DNA of 64,000 bases. It comes from Thalassia testudinum. Taxonomy: Eukaryota; Streptophyta; Magnoliopsida; Alismatales; Hydrocharitaceae. The notes under the pieces are model-generated. The model was not told the origin of the DNA. It worked only from the letters and a program-made list of their open reading frames with translations, and did not search any database. Below are positions 45,397 to 56,716 of this stretch, one piece after another (position 1 is the first letter of the stretch; every line of letters starts with the position of its first letter). Position numbers and translations under genes: made by a program. The stretch spans positions 66,900,501-66,964,500 of the forward strand of contig JAZHRO010000003.1 of NCBI GenBank assembly GCA_037157565.1, given 5' to 3'.

Positions 45397-46986
45397 CACT
45401 ACAAAAAAAATGTTCCTTAGCGGCAAATTATTTAGTGGCATATAATACATTTACCACTAATTGCTTAGATTAGTGGCAAATTTTTTGTTTTTGCCCCTAT
45501 AACATTTTGTCAAGTGACAGTTAGTATTAGTGGCAAAGTTAGTATTAGTGGCAATTATATTTGCCACTATTGACTTTGATTTAGTGGCAATTATTTTTTA
45601 TGCCACTATAATATTTTGTCAAATGACAATTAGCATTAGTGGCAAATATATTTGCCACAATAATTGTTGATTTAGTGGCAATTATTACTTATGCTATAAT
45701 ATTTTTTAAAATGACAATTAGCATTAGTGGCAACTAAATTTGCCACTATTGTCTTTGATTTAGTACATATTTTACTTATGCCACTATAATATCTTTTTCG
45801 AAGGATAAATTGGTGTAGTTGAAATAAGGCCACTATTTCATCTTCAACATTTTTTTAATAGCATAAGCTAAAAGGTAAATTGAAACTTATCCCTTCAAAT
45901 AGAAAAAAAAACTTTTGATTTCATTTATTTAAGATACATGTAAGCGGGAATCAGACCAATGTGTACAATGTTGAAAAAAAAATGTTAATTAATACATCAA
46001 GATATAATTTAAAATGTACTTTCATAAAAGTGTTCATTTTTTGTGAAAAATATTAGAGCAAATATTTTGACATCTATTATTTTGAAATTCTTATAATATC
46101 CTCTCCCTCAAATGCATCTCATAAGTATAACTAATATTACAAATCTCACAACTTTATATATGTCACGTATACATATTATTATTTCCAAACATAATTTAGG
46201 GGTAAAAAATAATTTTTTATAAAGTAAATATTGTGTCAAGTAAACAATCAAAAATATTTATTTTATAAGGCAAAAAAAGCCTCAATTTAAGGGGGAAAAA
46301 AATTAAAGGCTTTTTTTTACTCAAAACTCAGCGTGCGAACTCCCGTGCCTCTCCTCTTCAACCCTCACCAAAGTGCCCTCACCCGTCGTCTTCAGCCCTT
46401 GCCTTTTGGATCCTTTTGTTCAGCCGTTGCCTCTAACCACGCGATCCTCCAGTTTGCTCTCTAGTTCTTATCACTGCCATCGTCTCCGATCGTGTCCTCT
46501 ACTCTGCCATCGTCTCTCGCATCCTATGCTCCACCAGCTTCCCAAGGTATCGATCTTTGTCTATCTCTCTCTCTTTCAACCCTTCTTGATCTTGCCTCCT
46601 TCCCAGCGACCACACTCATTCTTGTCATCTCCCTGTTGATGACGTTTTCAACCCCAATCCAAAACCACCTCATCCCCTCCTCCCCCTGCCCTCTTCCCCT
46701 GTCGCCCCACCTCCTCCAGCTGCTGCATCCTCCCCGTCTATCCCTTCCCCTTTGATGCAAAACATTGCATGATTTGTAATTAGGGTTTTTAAAATTGTTG
46801 TAACACACAAAATTGCATATGCTTTCAAAATTTATATTCCTACATAGTGGGGTATCTAGGGTCATCCAAGGAGGAAATTTGTTCGCAAAAATAGGTCTCT
46901 TGCTTGGAAGTAGAAATCAACTTTCATTTTGGTCTTCTCAATATATCAATTTTATGTTTTTTAAATCAGGGCAATATGCGAATCTG
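45397..46986 (+). mobile_element. CACTA (En/Spm-type) DNA transposon, left end
   Basis: Begins CACTACAAAAAAAATG, the standard CACTA terminus, preceded by ATT as candidate 3-bp duplication. Subterminal repeats follow. From 46340 to 46760 lies a CT-rich stretch like a plant 5' UTR/first exon, with a possible donor AAGGTATCG at 46543. No transposase and no right terminus (TTTGTAGTG type) are found, so it is truncated or its extent is unknown. Confidence 0.65.
45420..45790. repeat. CACTA subterminal repeats (TAGTGGCAA / TTGCCACTA)
   Basis: Ten or more copies in both orientations, with a longer unit TTTGATTTAGTGGCAATTATT repeated roughly every 110 bp. Confidence 0.75.
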
Positions 46987-48986
46987 TTGGGGAAAAAATT
47001 ACTACAGCTAGTTTGCTAATCTAAGTGACAAAAATTATCCACTTCCTAAGCTCAACCTAGGCATGTGGAGGCCTAGGTTAATTAGAAAGGAGGCATGAAA
47101 GTACACTAAAGAGAAAGCAAGGTAATGCAATAAAAAGTGTTGAATAAGAAATCAAGGCAACTTCTTTTATTATATTAAAGGAAATTGTCTACAAGTAGGT
47201 GAATGCTTTTACAAAAATTTTCAAGAACAAAATAAAGACAAATCCTTTAGATGATGATGGTAATGAAGAGGATGAAGCTCTTCTTGCTCGAAGACTGGTA
47301 GCTCCCAGGCTTGAAAAGAAACTCCATCTTTCTATAGCTCCACCAGAATGGTGTCCTCCAAAGCAAGCCCTAGGGCGGCGAGCTTAACTCCTTGAAGGTT
47401 GATGCTCTCCACCTCAATCCTTTTCTCCAATGGTGGGCATGCACCACCCTTTCTCCTCCACTTCCTATTGGTAGATGTGTACCCTAGGTTGTCCTCCAAT
47501 GTCTACCCTCCTTCCTTGGCTGGCATGGGCATAAGAGAGAAGAGAAGAGGGGAAGACACCAAGGGGATAGAATATCCCCTTAATCTTCATAGTCTTCTTC
47601 TTCTTCTTCTTCTTATTCTCTTGACCTTTTCTGTAGGTGGAAATATAGGTAGAAAATTTGTAACCAAGGTTGAATTTTTTTGGTGGAATATGATGGGTAC
47701 TTATAGAGGTGGAGAGGGGGGTAGTAGGTCTGGGTTAGATGGAGGGTTAGGATGTGTTTAGGTGGTGGTTATGGGTAGTTAGAATGAGCCTAGGGCTAGG
47801 GTTAGTTCACTCCAACTAAAGGGGTGCCATGGAGTGGTTATGGTGGTGAAAGGGAACCTATATTTGGCACCAACTATTGGGTTTCTAGAAGGGGTCTTAA
47901 GTGGATGGTGGAGATGGGTTTAAGGCTTAGGTGTAAGGTGGAGATTGATGTGTTTTTGGAGGGAAAGTTGGCTCAAAAAGGGAAGGGTTCTAGAAGGTTA
48001 TTTTGGATGGAAAATAGGTGGCTTTAGGTGGTGGTGATGGGGTGAAGGGATGTGATGGTGGTGGCACCAACTTGGAGTAGGAGTAGGCGGCTTGCTTAGG
48101 TGGACTAGTTGGTGGAGCTAGCTAGAGTTGAGTTAACGGCGGTGGGCTCAGCTAGCTTGGCTAGTAGTGGAGTGGAGGAGTAGGCATGTGGAGCTTAGGG
48201 TTTGACGAGAGGAGCTGGATATGAAGAGTTTGGAGTTGGTAGCTACTGAAGAGCTCAACAAGGGGCTACTCTAGCTGGCTTGGCTTGCTAGTTCTTTGGT
48301 AGCTGGTAAGTCAACCTAAAGTGAGCTGGCTTCTGTTGAATTGAGCTGAGGTGAGCTGGGTCTGGTGCTCCTGGGGAGGATTAAGCTTGTTGAGGTAGCT
48401 AAGGTAGTTTTGCTCAACTAAGTTGAGCTAAGCTGAGTCCCAGGGAGCTGGACTTGTGCTTCCTGAGCTGGAATGAATTCATCTTCCACTGGATAGAGTT
48501 AAGTGGAGCTGGACTGGGCTGGTCATGAGCTGAGGTGAACTCCAGTCAACTCAACTGAGCGAGCCATAGCTCCCTGTGAACTCATAGGAAATGAGATGAG
48601 CTAGACTCTACTAGGTTGAGTTGGATCTGAGATGACCTGAGCTAGGGTGAGCTGAGATGAGCTCTTTAAGCTGCCATTCAATTGACATGAGCTCAATGGA
48701 GCTAGGATGAGCTGACCCTAGTCCAAGTGAGCTGGATCAAGCTGAGTTCCGACTAGTTTGAGCTTCTCCTTCACCTGTTGCCTTCCTGAGTGCTAGGGTT
48801 CTAGGGATTTGTTAATCTGTTTATCCCTAACACTCACAAAAACACATTAAGATGACAATAAAAAAATGCAATGCATGCCTAACCTAATTTATGACTAAAT
48901 GCAACCCAAAACCCAATTGCGAAGCAAAACCCTAAGAGCTAGGATTGTTTTAATGCGAAAGAATGATGGTGAACTGGTGTTTATCA
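46987..48986 (-). mobile_element. Probable gypsy LTR 'L'
   Basis: On the minus strand it starts TGATAAACACC at 48986, like other LTRs here (TGATGGGAACACC, TGATGTAAACAC), straight after D's RT. A TATA-like CTATAAGTA is at 47700-47707 (minus). The left end TGTTGGGGAAAA at 46987 is a guess from the TG rule. No partner LTR and no matching duplications are seen. Confidence 0.5.
48080..48770. repeat. Degenerate GAGCTG / AGCTC-rich repeat
   Basis: Dense cluster of GAGCTG, GAGCTA, AGCTGA and TTGAGCT words over about 700 bp in the U3 of LTR L. No fixed period. Confidence 0.7.
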
Positions 48987-49560
48987 CAGGATGAACCACT
49001 GCCTGATTATGGTCGAAGTAACCGTCCAAAAAATAGTAAAAATCCCATCCAGCTAATCGCTCCAAGATTTGATCAACAAAGTGGAGTGGAAAATGGTCCT
49101 TCTTGGTGGTGGTGTTTAACTCTCTATAATCAATACACACGCACAAAGAATAAGCTATTCGAGTGGCTACATTCTCCCCATTATCATCGGTGGCAACTGT
49201 TACTCCAGCCTTTTTGGGCACAACTTGTGTTGGACTAACCCAGGAGCTGTCAGAAATGGGGTAGATGATATTGGCATCAAGCCACTTAATAATCTCCTTT
49301 TTTACCAATTCCTGCATATTAGGGTTCAAGCGCCTTTATGGTTAGCGGGAGGGGCTAGAATCATTCTCTAAATATATATGATGTGTACAATAGGATGGAT
49401 GAATACTCTTAAGATCAGAGAGGGTCCAGCCAATAGCTTTTCTATATATACTCAAAACCTGGAGAAGTTTGTGTTCTTGTGCCACAGTAAGTCCAGAATT
49501 TATAATCAGGGGTAGGGTCTGATTGGGTCCCAAGAAAACATATTTAAGAGACTCGGGCAA
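48987..49560 (-). pseudogene. pol: RT (N-terminal half) and linker of element D
   Basis: The lead-in linker (LKYVFLGPNQTLPLIINSGLT-like, 49480-49550) precedes RT with MNPNMQELVKKEIIKWLDA, SWVSPTQVVPKKAG, VCIDYRELNTTTKKDHFPL and FLDGYFDHNQAVVHP. The domain breaks off right after HP, before the catalytic YxDD, where the LTR begins. The open part is 48895-49329, whose last 30 codons are LTR sequence. It is a dead fragment. Confidence 0.88.
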
Positions 49561-50763
49561 GGGCTTTAATTCCAGTTGTGGGCCCAGCTCTGAAAGAATT
49601 TCTACTTTTTGTGTTAGTGGTGAAGTGAGAGTGAAAGGTTCAATTGGAGTGTTAGCTAAATGTGTGGTTAAGGTGGATGGGTAAGAAGAAGTGGATTGTT
49701 CAAGAACCGTGTTAATGGCAAAATAGGAACCTAAATGTGAAATCTACAAAGTTTCCTCCATTATATTTTCCATTTCTGAATCTGAGTCATCAATGAAATC
49801 AGGTTCTTGGAACCTCCTAGAAGCTTGGAAAATATCTAGGGTTACAGATTCACTGCCACACATGATCTTCATTTTACCAGAATCACAATCAATATTTGCA
49901 CGAGCAATGGATAAGAATGGTCTTCCAAGAATTATAGGGGCAAACTTTAATGCTTCCGGTACCTCTATGTCCAGGATTAAAAAGTCTACAGCAAATAGAC
50001 AATTTTTGACCTAGACAAGGACATCCTCAACAATTCCCCTTTGTTTAATTGTAGATCAGTCTGCTAATTGAAGAGTAACCTCAACAGGCTTTAATTCACC
50101 AAATCTTAAATTCCTCAAAAACAATTATGGGGATAAGATTAATTGAGGCATCGGGATCCAACAAGGTGCAATCAAAAGAAATACCATTAAGGATAACTTG
50201 AATCAGGGGGGTGCGTAGATCTTTTATCTTAAGAGGCAATCTACTCTACACAACTGAGCTGACTATCTTAAGAAGGATCACCTTTCCTAAATTTCTGGGC
50301 TACATTTTTGGGGTACACAAATCTTTTAGAAATTTTGCATAGGCAGGGATGTATTTTATGGCATCTAGGAGAGGGATGTTAATTTCAACTTGCCCAAATA
50401 AATCCATTAATTCCTTATCAATGGGCTCAGATTTCTTCTTTTTCTTATTTTGTGAAAAATGGAGGGCTTGTGGAAATGGTGCAGAGTTTTCCTGTTTTGC
50501 ATTATTAGGTTCCTGAATAGTGTTAGAGGAAGATAAGGAAGAGTTGATATGTATGTCTTTCATTGAAATGAGCTTCTTTAACAGGCAGGGGGTCTTGAGT
50601 GGTTTTCCCATTCCTCCAAGTAACTACATTCACAGTCTAGTTATTTCTAGGATGAGGATGGGAAGCCTAACTGTTATTGAAACCCAAGGGTCGATGAGGT
50701 GCTGGTTGAATGGGTTAACTAGGATATCCACCTTGGAACAGATTCCTTTGATTATTCAGGTTG
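49561..50763 (-). pseudogene. pol: Protease region and gag tail of element D
   Basis: The protease has LLDPDASINLIP in place of LLDLGASINLIP: the catalytic motif at 50150-50158 reads D-P-D, so both Leu and Gly are changed. A segment with DLFGQVEINIPLLDAIKYIP and YAKFLKDLC (50300-50430), typical of the stretch before protease, precedes it in a 103-codon open frame. The end near 50763 (QRNLFQGGYPS) is the gag tail that continues at 58408 beyond element C. Confidence 0.8.
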
Positions 50764-50768
50764 GGCAT

Positions 50769-52483
50769 TGTTGAACGTTACGAATTGCTACGCTAACGTG
50801 TTTGGTTTTGGAAAACCTGTCGTTGTAGTTTGAAAGCGAAGAACTCGTGTTCAACAAATAAAATTTATACCAAAATGAAAATTCCAGGTCGAAAACAAGG
50901 AGGCGGACGTTTGATTTAAAAACTACACATTTGTTTTTATTTGTCATAAAGTAATTCAATTTAAAACTATCTAACTATTTACAATAAATAGAAGAGAGAG
51001 AGAGTAAGAGAGAGAGAATATTAAAAACAGAAATCAAAATGAGATGTAGAATAAACAAGGAATTCAATATCAAAAGGGATTGTTCATTACACTAAATATT
51101 ATGACTAGAAAGCGGGAAAATGATTACACTAGAAAGCGGTAAATCTACTCTAGAAAGCAATAAAATGAATGGGGAGAGAGATATCCTCCTCAACGATTGC
51201 TTGGAGGATGAGCCAGATGGGACGACACCTGGACAAAGGAGGACAAATCAGGACGAAGGAGGATGAGGCAGAAGAATGGGAATGGAGCAGCACGCCGTCG
51301 TCGTCGCGGGATCCACTTCCGAAGGGCGACGAAAATTTGGACTTTATCTCGCGAGAAGCATCCCGGGTGTGAGACAAGCTTCTCTTGAGCTTTGGAGAGG
51401 TAGAGAAGAGAAGAAAGGGATGAGAATTTCGTGTGGAGGTAGTCTCCTTTTATAGTTGCAAGGAGTGGGCGAAAATTAGTCGTTACATCTTTAAAACATT
51501 AAATAAGGAGTCTTTAGTGATGGATAAAACCTTCGCTAAAGCCCCAACGTGGGCGTAGTGGGTGTTGGACGCACGCGCCCGCTCGTCTGCTCACGCCTAA
51601 TGCTCATCGCACATTTAGCCATCCACAGCCGTCCGATCGCGAGATCGGACGGCCGAGATCATGCCTTCGCTCGCCTCACTGCGCGCCCGCCCCAACGCAT
51701 GCAATGCCACGTGAGGCGCGGGCGTGCGATAGCGCATTGATGCTATTGAGCACGGACGGCCACCCGATCAAGATCTGATGCACGCCCGCGCCCGCCCACC
51801 CACGCCCTTCGCCTGCTCACTGCAGCTCGAAGTCACGTCTGCTGCTTGTGATAACTACCTCGCCCACTGCGCTGCGGAGCGCGGATGGTCACGCGGATGA
51901 ATTTAGGGTGCCACATCCACAGCCATTGGATCTTGATCAAACGGCAGAGAAGCAGCACTCTGATTGAAGAAGAGAAGGTGCGGCAATGCTGGGGGCTGTT
52001 TGGACAGCTAAGATGGCACCACGTGGTGCCATCTTGGCCGTCCATCTTCTGGATGTTGTAGATGGTGCCACGGATGTCGGATTGACTTGATTTCAACATC
52101 ATTAGGCTGCGATCATCAATCCGAATCCATCCGTGCAGTTGGATTTGTTGTTTGAAGTGCAGATTTACACCATCTTGGCCCTTGATCTTCTAGTGTTCCC
52201 TGGTCACTATTTAATGCTACAGATGCCTGATTAGGGTGATCTTGGAGTCGTTAAACTCCAATCGTCTCCCTGATCACATCTGTACAGTTGGATCTTCGAT
52301 CCGAGGCCCCGATAAAGGGTTTGCCCTATCCAATCACATAAAAGGAGACAACCTCCATTTTATTCAAACTACTCTAAAAGCAAGATGATGCATGTTATGC
52401 AATATTTATAACATGCAATGCAATCCTATGCTTAAGAACATGCATAAATAGACATCTTAAGTAATGTAAATGTGTTTGCATCA
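50769..52483 (-). mobile_element. 3' LTR of element C
   Basis: TGTTGAACG to TGCATCA on the plus strand. TATA (minus) at 51448-51454, inverted repeats at 51512-51541, 51629-51652 (arms CCGTCCGATC/GATCGGACGG) and 52010-52035. Confidence 0.93.
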
Positions 52484-53889
52484 TACCCCCATGCCTCTCT
52501 TTTGCTAGTCCCTAGCAAAAACTATATGCTATTTATAAAAGAATTAGGTTGGATTATTTGGGTATGAGTTATTTTCAATCATTAAGAAATTGTTTACTTA
52601 GGATCTGAACTTTCAAAGACACAACAGTGCCCGAGTATCTGCCAAAATGTTGACCGCCTCAAACCCTTACCTTATTCAAAGAAAAATTTCTTTTTCTCTT
52701 TTTCCTCTTTTCTAATTTTTTTTTTGTATTATCAAATTTTAGGGTTTAAGAGTGGCTTTCTACGGCCATTCAACTCACCCAAGATTTGAGGAGAACTCTA
52801 AGTTTTAAGCATCTTATTGTGAATGTGATAGACTCGTTGACCGGCAGTTAAAATGGACTTTGGATTTCTATGCCTCTAGGTGACCTAAAAAAAAAAAGAA
52901 TTCCGCCTAACGGTGTATCTTTACAACCGGTAGCTTTCTCCCTACTTTTATTTATTTATTTTTTTTACAGGGTCAACACAAGGGTGAATCCAGTGTATAT
53001 CTCCCCAATTTATTCTACTTCTCCACTTCTTCCTAAGTGTTTTGGGAATTTTTAATGCATTTATTGAGCTGGGTTCTGGACAACCGGTCAATGAGCTGTT
53101 GCGACCGACAACTTGCCAGCCATACTCGTTCGGCGAAGTGTGACTTATTTCTTTTTTTCTTTTCTCCTTTTCTTTTTGATTTTATTTTTTTAAGTAGGTG
53201 GCTTCCCTGATCTAAGATTTACCTAAAGGCAGTAAAAAGAGAAAGGTCCAGTGACTAGGCTCTGGATAACCTACCTATGGGCTGTTACCCACGATAACTT
53301 GCTAGCCATATCACCCTAGAAGGTTCATTAGCTACCCAATTTTCGTTAAAATCGCCGAACAACGAGTCAGTGCAAAGAAAGTGTGTAGATGCTAAAAACT
53401 CAAAGTTCCCTCAAATCAGAGGGTAGGTTGATAAGTCGTGTACTTATCACCTAAACTTATTTACTCCAATTATGATAGAATTAAGATGGTGACGACTCGA
53501 AAGACAAATCCACATTTTAGTGGATACACAAGCCGATTAAGTCCAAAGACCTGAAGGGTCTTTGTGTTCAAACCATAATGTAGTATTTCCTAAGATTGAA
53601 AATTTTCTTAAACTCAAGTTTTCTTCCCTAATTCAATTTTTTTTTTAATAAAAGAAAATAAAACAAATCTACGGAGCTGACAAATAAATTCAGAGATGAA
53701 TATCCACCCCCCCATGCCTATCTAATGTAATCTCCTCATTGTATTAAAAAGACATAAAACAGAGTGGAAAAGCATAGAAAGCACCTGAATTGATTGAATG
53801 TCAGGTCCGCTCCGAGATGAAAACTAAAAAGAACTGTATATGTGTTGAGTTTAGTGCCTTTAGCTAGGCACACTATGCAAAGAAGGGAA
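52484..53889 (-). other. Polypurine tract and 3' noncoding region of element C
   Basis: The polypurine tract CATGGGGGTA (minus, 52484-52493) adjoins the LTR. Two diverged copies of a roughly 185-bp unit occur at about 53060-53340 (CTGGACAACC..CTTGCCAGCCATA and CTGGATAACC..CTTGCTAGCCATA), with T-rich runs. 53427-53600 matches B's 3' region, with a perfect hairpin at 53430-53448. Confidence 0.7.
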
Positions 53890-55690
53890 ATGAAGAATTC
53901 GCAAGTGCAGGTCAAAATCAGAATAAACATAAGAATCCTCTGACCTGTCAGTAGATGTCCACAGATGTGGACCAGATTGTGGTGCAAACCCATACCCCAT
54001 AATCGAGAATATCTTAGATTCTGGATAAAAATTACCCAAAACCTAAAATTTGTATGCAAGCAGGGTCGAGCCTACGATTTATTTGGATGCAACCCAAGAC
54101 CAAAAAGTCGGGTTACAGAGAATTGAAGCTCAAAAGGATAATCATTTAATGCATGCTTGGGTTGGACATCCTCAGAACAGATGTCGTAAGGATTCTGATT
54201 TGATGGTTTCAGCTTAAAAGGAACCCTTCAACTCAATCTTCCATTTCCTCCAAAGTTAACTTCCCAAATCAGAACTTCCTAGCTCCTATCCTCCTCATTC
54301 AACATGTCAAATTCTAGGACCTCTTGTATATTAATCACCCCATCTGAAATCTCCAAGTCTAAATGATGTGGTAGAATCAAAATTGACTTGGGTCTAATTA
54401 TCTCAAAAATAAAATCATCAATAAGCCCAACGGGGTGTAACTGACAATTAGGGCATTGAATTGAATCCTCCAGATAATGCGATTCTGGATCTGTAATGTG
54501 TGCCCTAATAAAATCAGTTTTCTCAGTTCTTGGGCTATCAAATTATTTTTCAGATTCCTCAGGCCTAATCGTCTCACAAAAATCATGTTCTGTAAACTCG
54601 TGTGAGATTTTGCAACTTGAATCTTCACCATCAAAGAAATCAGGATCCGTATCAATGTATGTCCCAAAATCATTTGTCACTTTCTGTTCCAAGGAGACAT
54701 AAGTTTCCTCGTACTCCGACTCAGGGATCTCAGGTGAAGAAATCAGATCATCCTTAATTGGTTGCTTTAATTCAATCCGATCAGCCTCGTAACATGTGTT
54801 CCCCCCAACAGGTGCCTGAGTGGGTTCTGTCATTGACTTTCTTGAAGAGGGTTCATCCTGGGAATCATCCCATGATTGAATCAAAGTGACCAGGAATCTC
54901 GTCCTCAATTTCGCTAATTTCCCAAGTAGACACTCACCTTGGTTCTTATCCTTAACATCCTGGAGCCAATCCAACAAAGACTTGTTCAAATCATCAATCA
55001 TTTCAATCAGGGGCTCCAATCTATCAATGCAAGGTATTGGCTAAACTTCTAAAGATTGAATGATATTCCTCAAGTTACCCAGAACCTTATCTTGAACCTG
55101 ATTATCCTGAACCAAATGAGTTGGTTCAGGGTTAGGTGGGTTTGGGATCATTGCAAGGGAATTAACGAATTGAGGTTTGTTATACCCTTCCTGATAATAG
55201 GTCATTTCAGATTATTCAAAAGGTGGTGATGACCTAAAGGCAGTGAAATCAGAGAATGGGTAAGGATCGGTGTATCCTTCTTGATTGTAGATTGTATTAG
55301 GTTATCCATGAAAGGATGATGATCTATAATCGATGTGGCTCTGAGAATGATAGAAATCACAATCAAAGTGTTCAGGGTTAGACCCTAAACATAGAGGTCC
55401 CGAACTATATCCCCAATCTGAGTTATCCCAATTAACTGATGGTTGATTATAGTACGAGTTAGGATATTCGTCATGTTGAGGATAATTAAAAACGGGAGGG
55501 AAAGAGCGGGAATGCATGTAATATGTGGAAAGATTCATGAGACACGGGCGAAAGAAAGGCACCTTGCAATACAAACAATCAAACTTATCCTTAAGTGGGT
55601 TATCCTAAAGACCTATAGACTCCCAAAACCCATCTTGAGATAGAGAAACGATTTGATCTACTTCTGTCTATTCAATCCAACCAGTTAGAA
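53890..55690 (-). pseudogene. Long gag-position frame of element C
   Basis: A single frame of about 600 codons with eight or nine in-frame stops (all explicable as CAA, CAG, CGA or TGG mutated) and no visible frame shift. Order: possible Cys-rich start (FDCLYCKVPFFRPC, 55570), Tyr/Pro/Asn-rich part (FNYPQHDEYPNSYYNQPS, 55440), helical part (LIEMIDDLNKSLLDWLQDVK, 54960), acidic part with SEYEETYVSLEQ (54700), CPNCQLHP (54440), and a hydrophobic end with HICGHLLTGQRILMFILIL (53950). The middle and end resemble G; the beginning resembles F. No known domain is recognised; probably a highly modified gag. Confidence 0.6.
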
Positions 55691-56696
55691 GGAGGGACTG
55701 GGGAGAAGGTTCTCCCTTCGGCTTGCGCCTCCGGTTCCTAGTGTACCCCCTAGCCACGATCGTTTGATTCTGCTCCCTAGCTAGACATCAGATTGAACAG
55801 TAGAAACTGACTAATCAAAAATAATCTCGTTCTAGGCTCTAAAGAGCGAATCGAATCCTTAATGCCAACGTCTACGCTGTTTTATTTAGGGCTAGGTTTG
55901 AACGTGCTTTGGAATGTGATGGGCCCTTTATATGGGTTGTGCCCTTAATGATTGATTGATTTGTGTGTGCATGTACAACCAGTGATTTTCAATCAAGATT
56001 ATTTTTTATGTGGTGAATTTTAGAATTCAAATCTTGCACAGTAGCTTTTAGGATTTAACTTTAGGTATTTTCAAACAAGTTTTGTTGGTACACTAGGTTT
56101 TGAAAGCACAGATGAAGATATTTTCCTTTAAAGCTTAAAAAGAATGTGGAGTACCTGGTAAATACCTAAGAGTTGAACCTATGTGGCAGCAACTTGATGA
56201 GTTGATTTTAATTGAAGTGGTGCGGCCCAATCAACTCAAACAATCGACCTGTTGCACCACTTTATTAGGCACACAGGTGATTACCTAATCTGATTTCTAC
56301 TCAATTATGTATTTGGATGTGTGTACCGGCTCCAAGGATCGGTTTACCTATTGAGTTTGAAAATCAGATGAGGTTGTGTACCTCTGTGAGATTTTTTTAT
56401 TTTTCTTTTTTTAATGTGGGGGTTGGGGCGGGTGTGGATGTCAAACAACAAACAATCTAACCTTAGAGTTTATAAGAATAGCTAGGTTGATTGATGTTTG
56501 TGTTATTATGTTTTGAAATGAAATCTAATGGGTGGGAGGTGGGGGATAACTCACAGAACCTTCCACAGCACTCTTCTCTGATCTACTGCTTTTGCCTATC
56601 TCGAAAGAGTACCTGCAATTACAATAAGAAAGGAGAAAAGTGAGGTAAATGATTTGTAACTTACAAAACGCGAAGGGAAATCAAAGATCGTCACCA
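55691..56696 (-). other. 5' leader of element C
   Basis: Between primer site and frame. No other coding frame seen. Confidence 0.55.
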
Positions 56697-56713
56697 CCCC
56701 GGCAACGGTGCCA
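56697..56713 (-). other. Primer-binding site, tRNA-Asp type (element C)
   Basis: The minus strand reads TGGCACCGTTGCCGGGG, 3 nt from the LTR. Confidence 0.88.
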
Positions 56714-56716
56714 AAA

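Noticed and set aside
46843..46852. CATAGTGGGG as the right CACTA end
   Set aside because: Lacks the TTTTGTAGTG form and a following ATT duplication.
46373..46865. Three overlapping frames in the CT-rich block
   Set aside because: Ser/Pro/Leu low complexity and Arg/Glu-rich shadow; kept only as a possible transcript leader.
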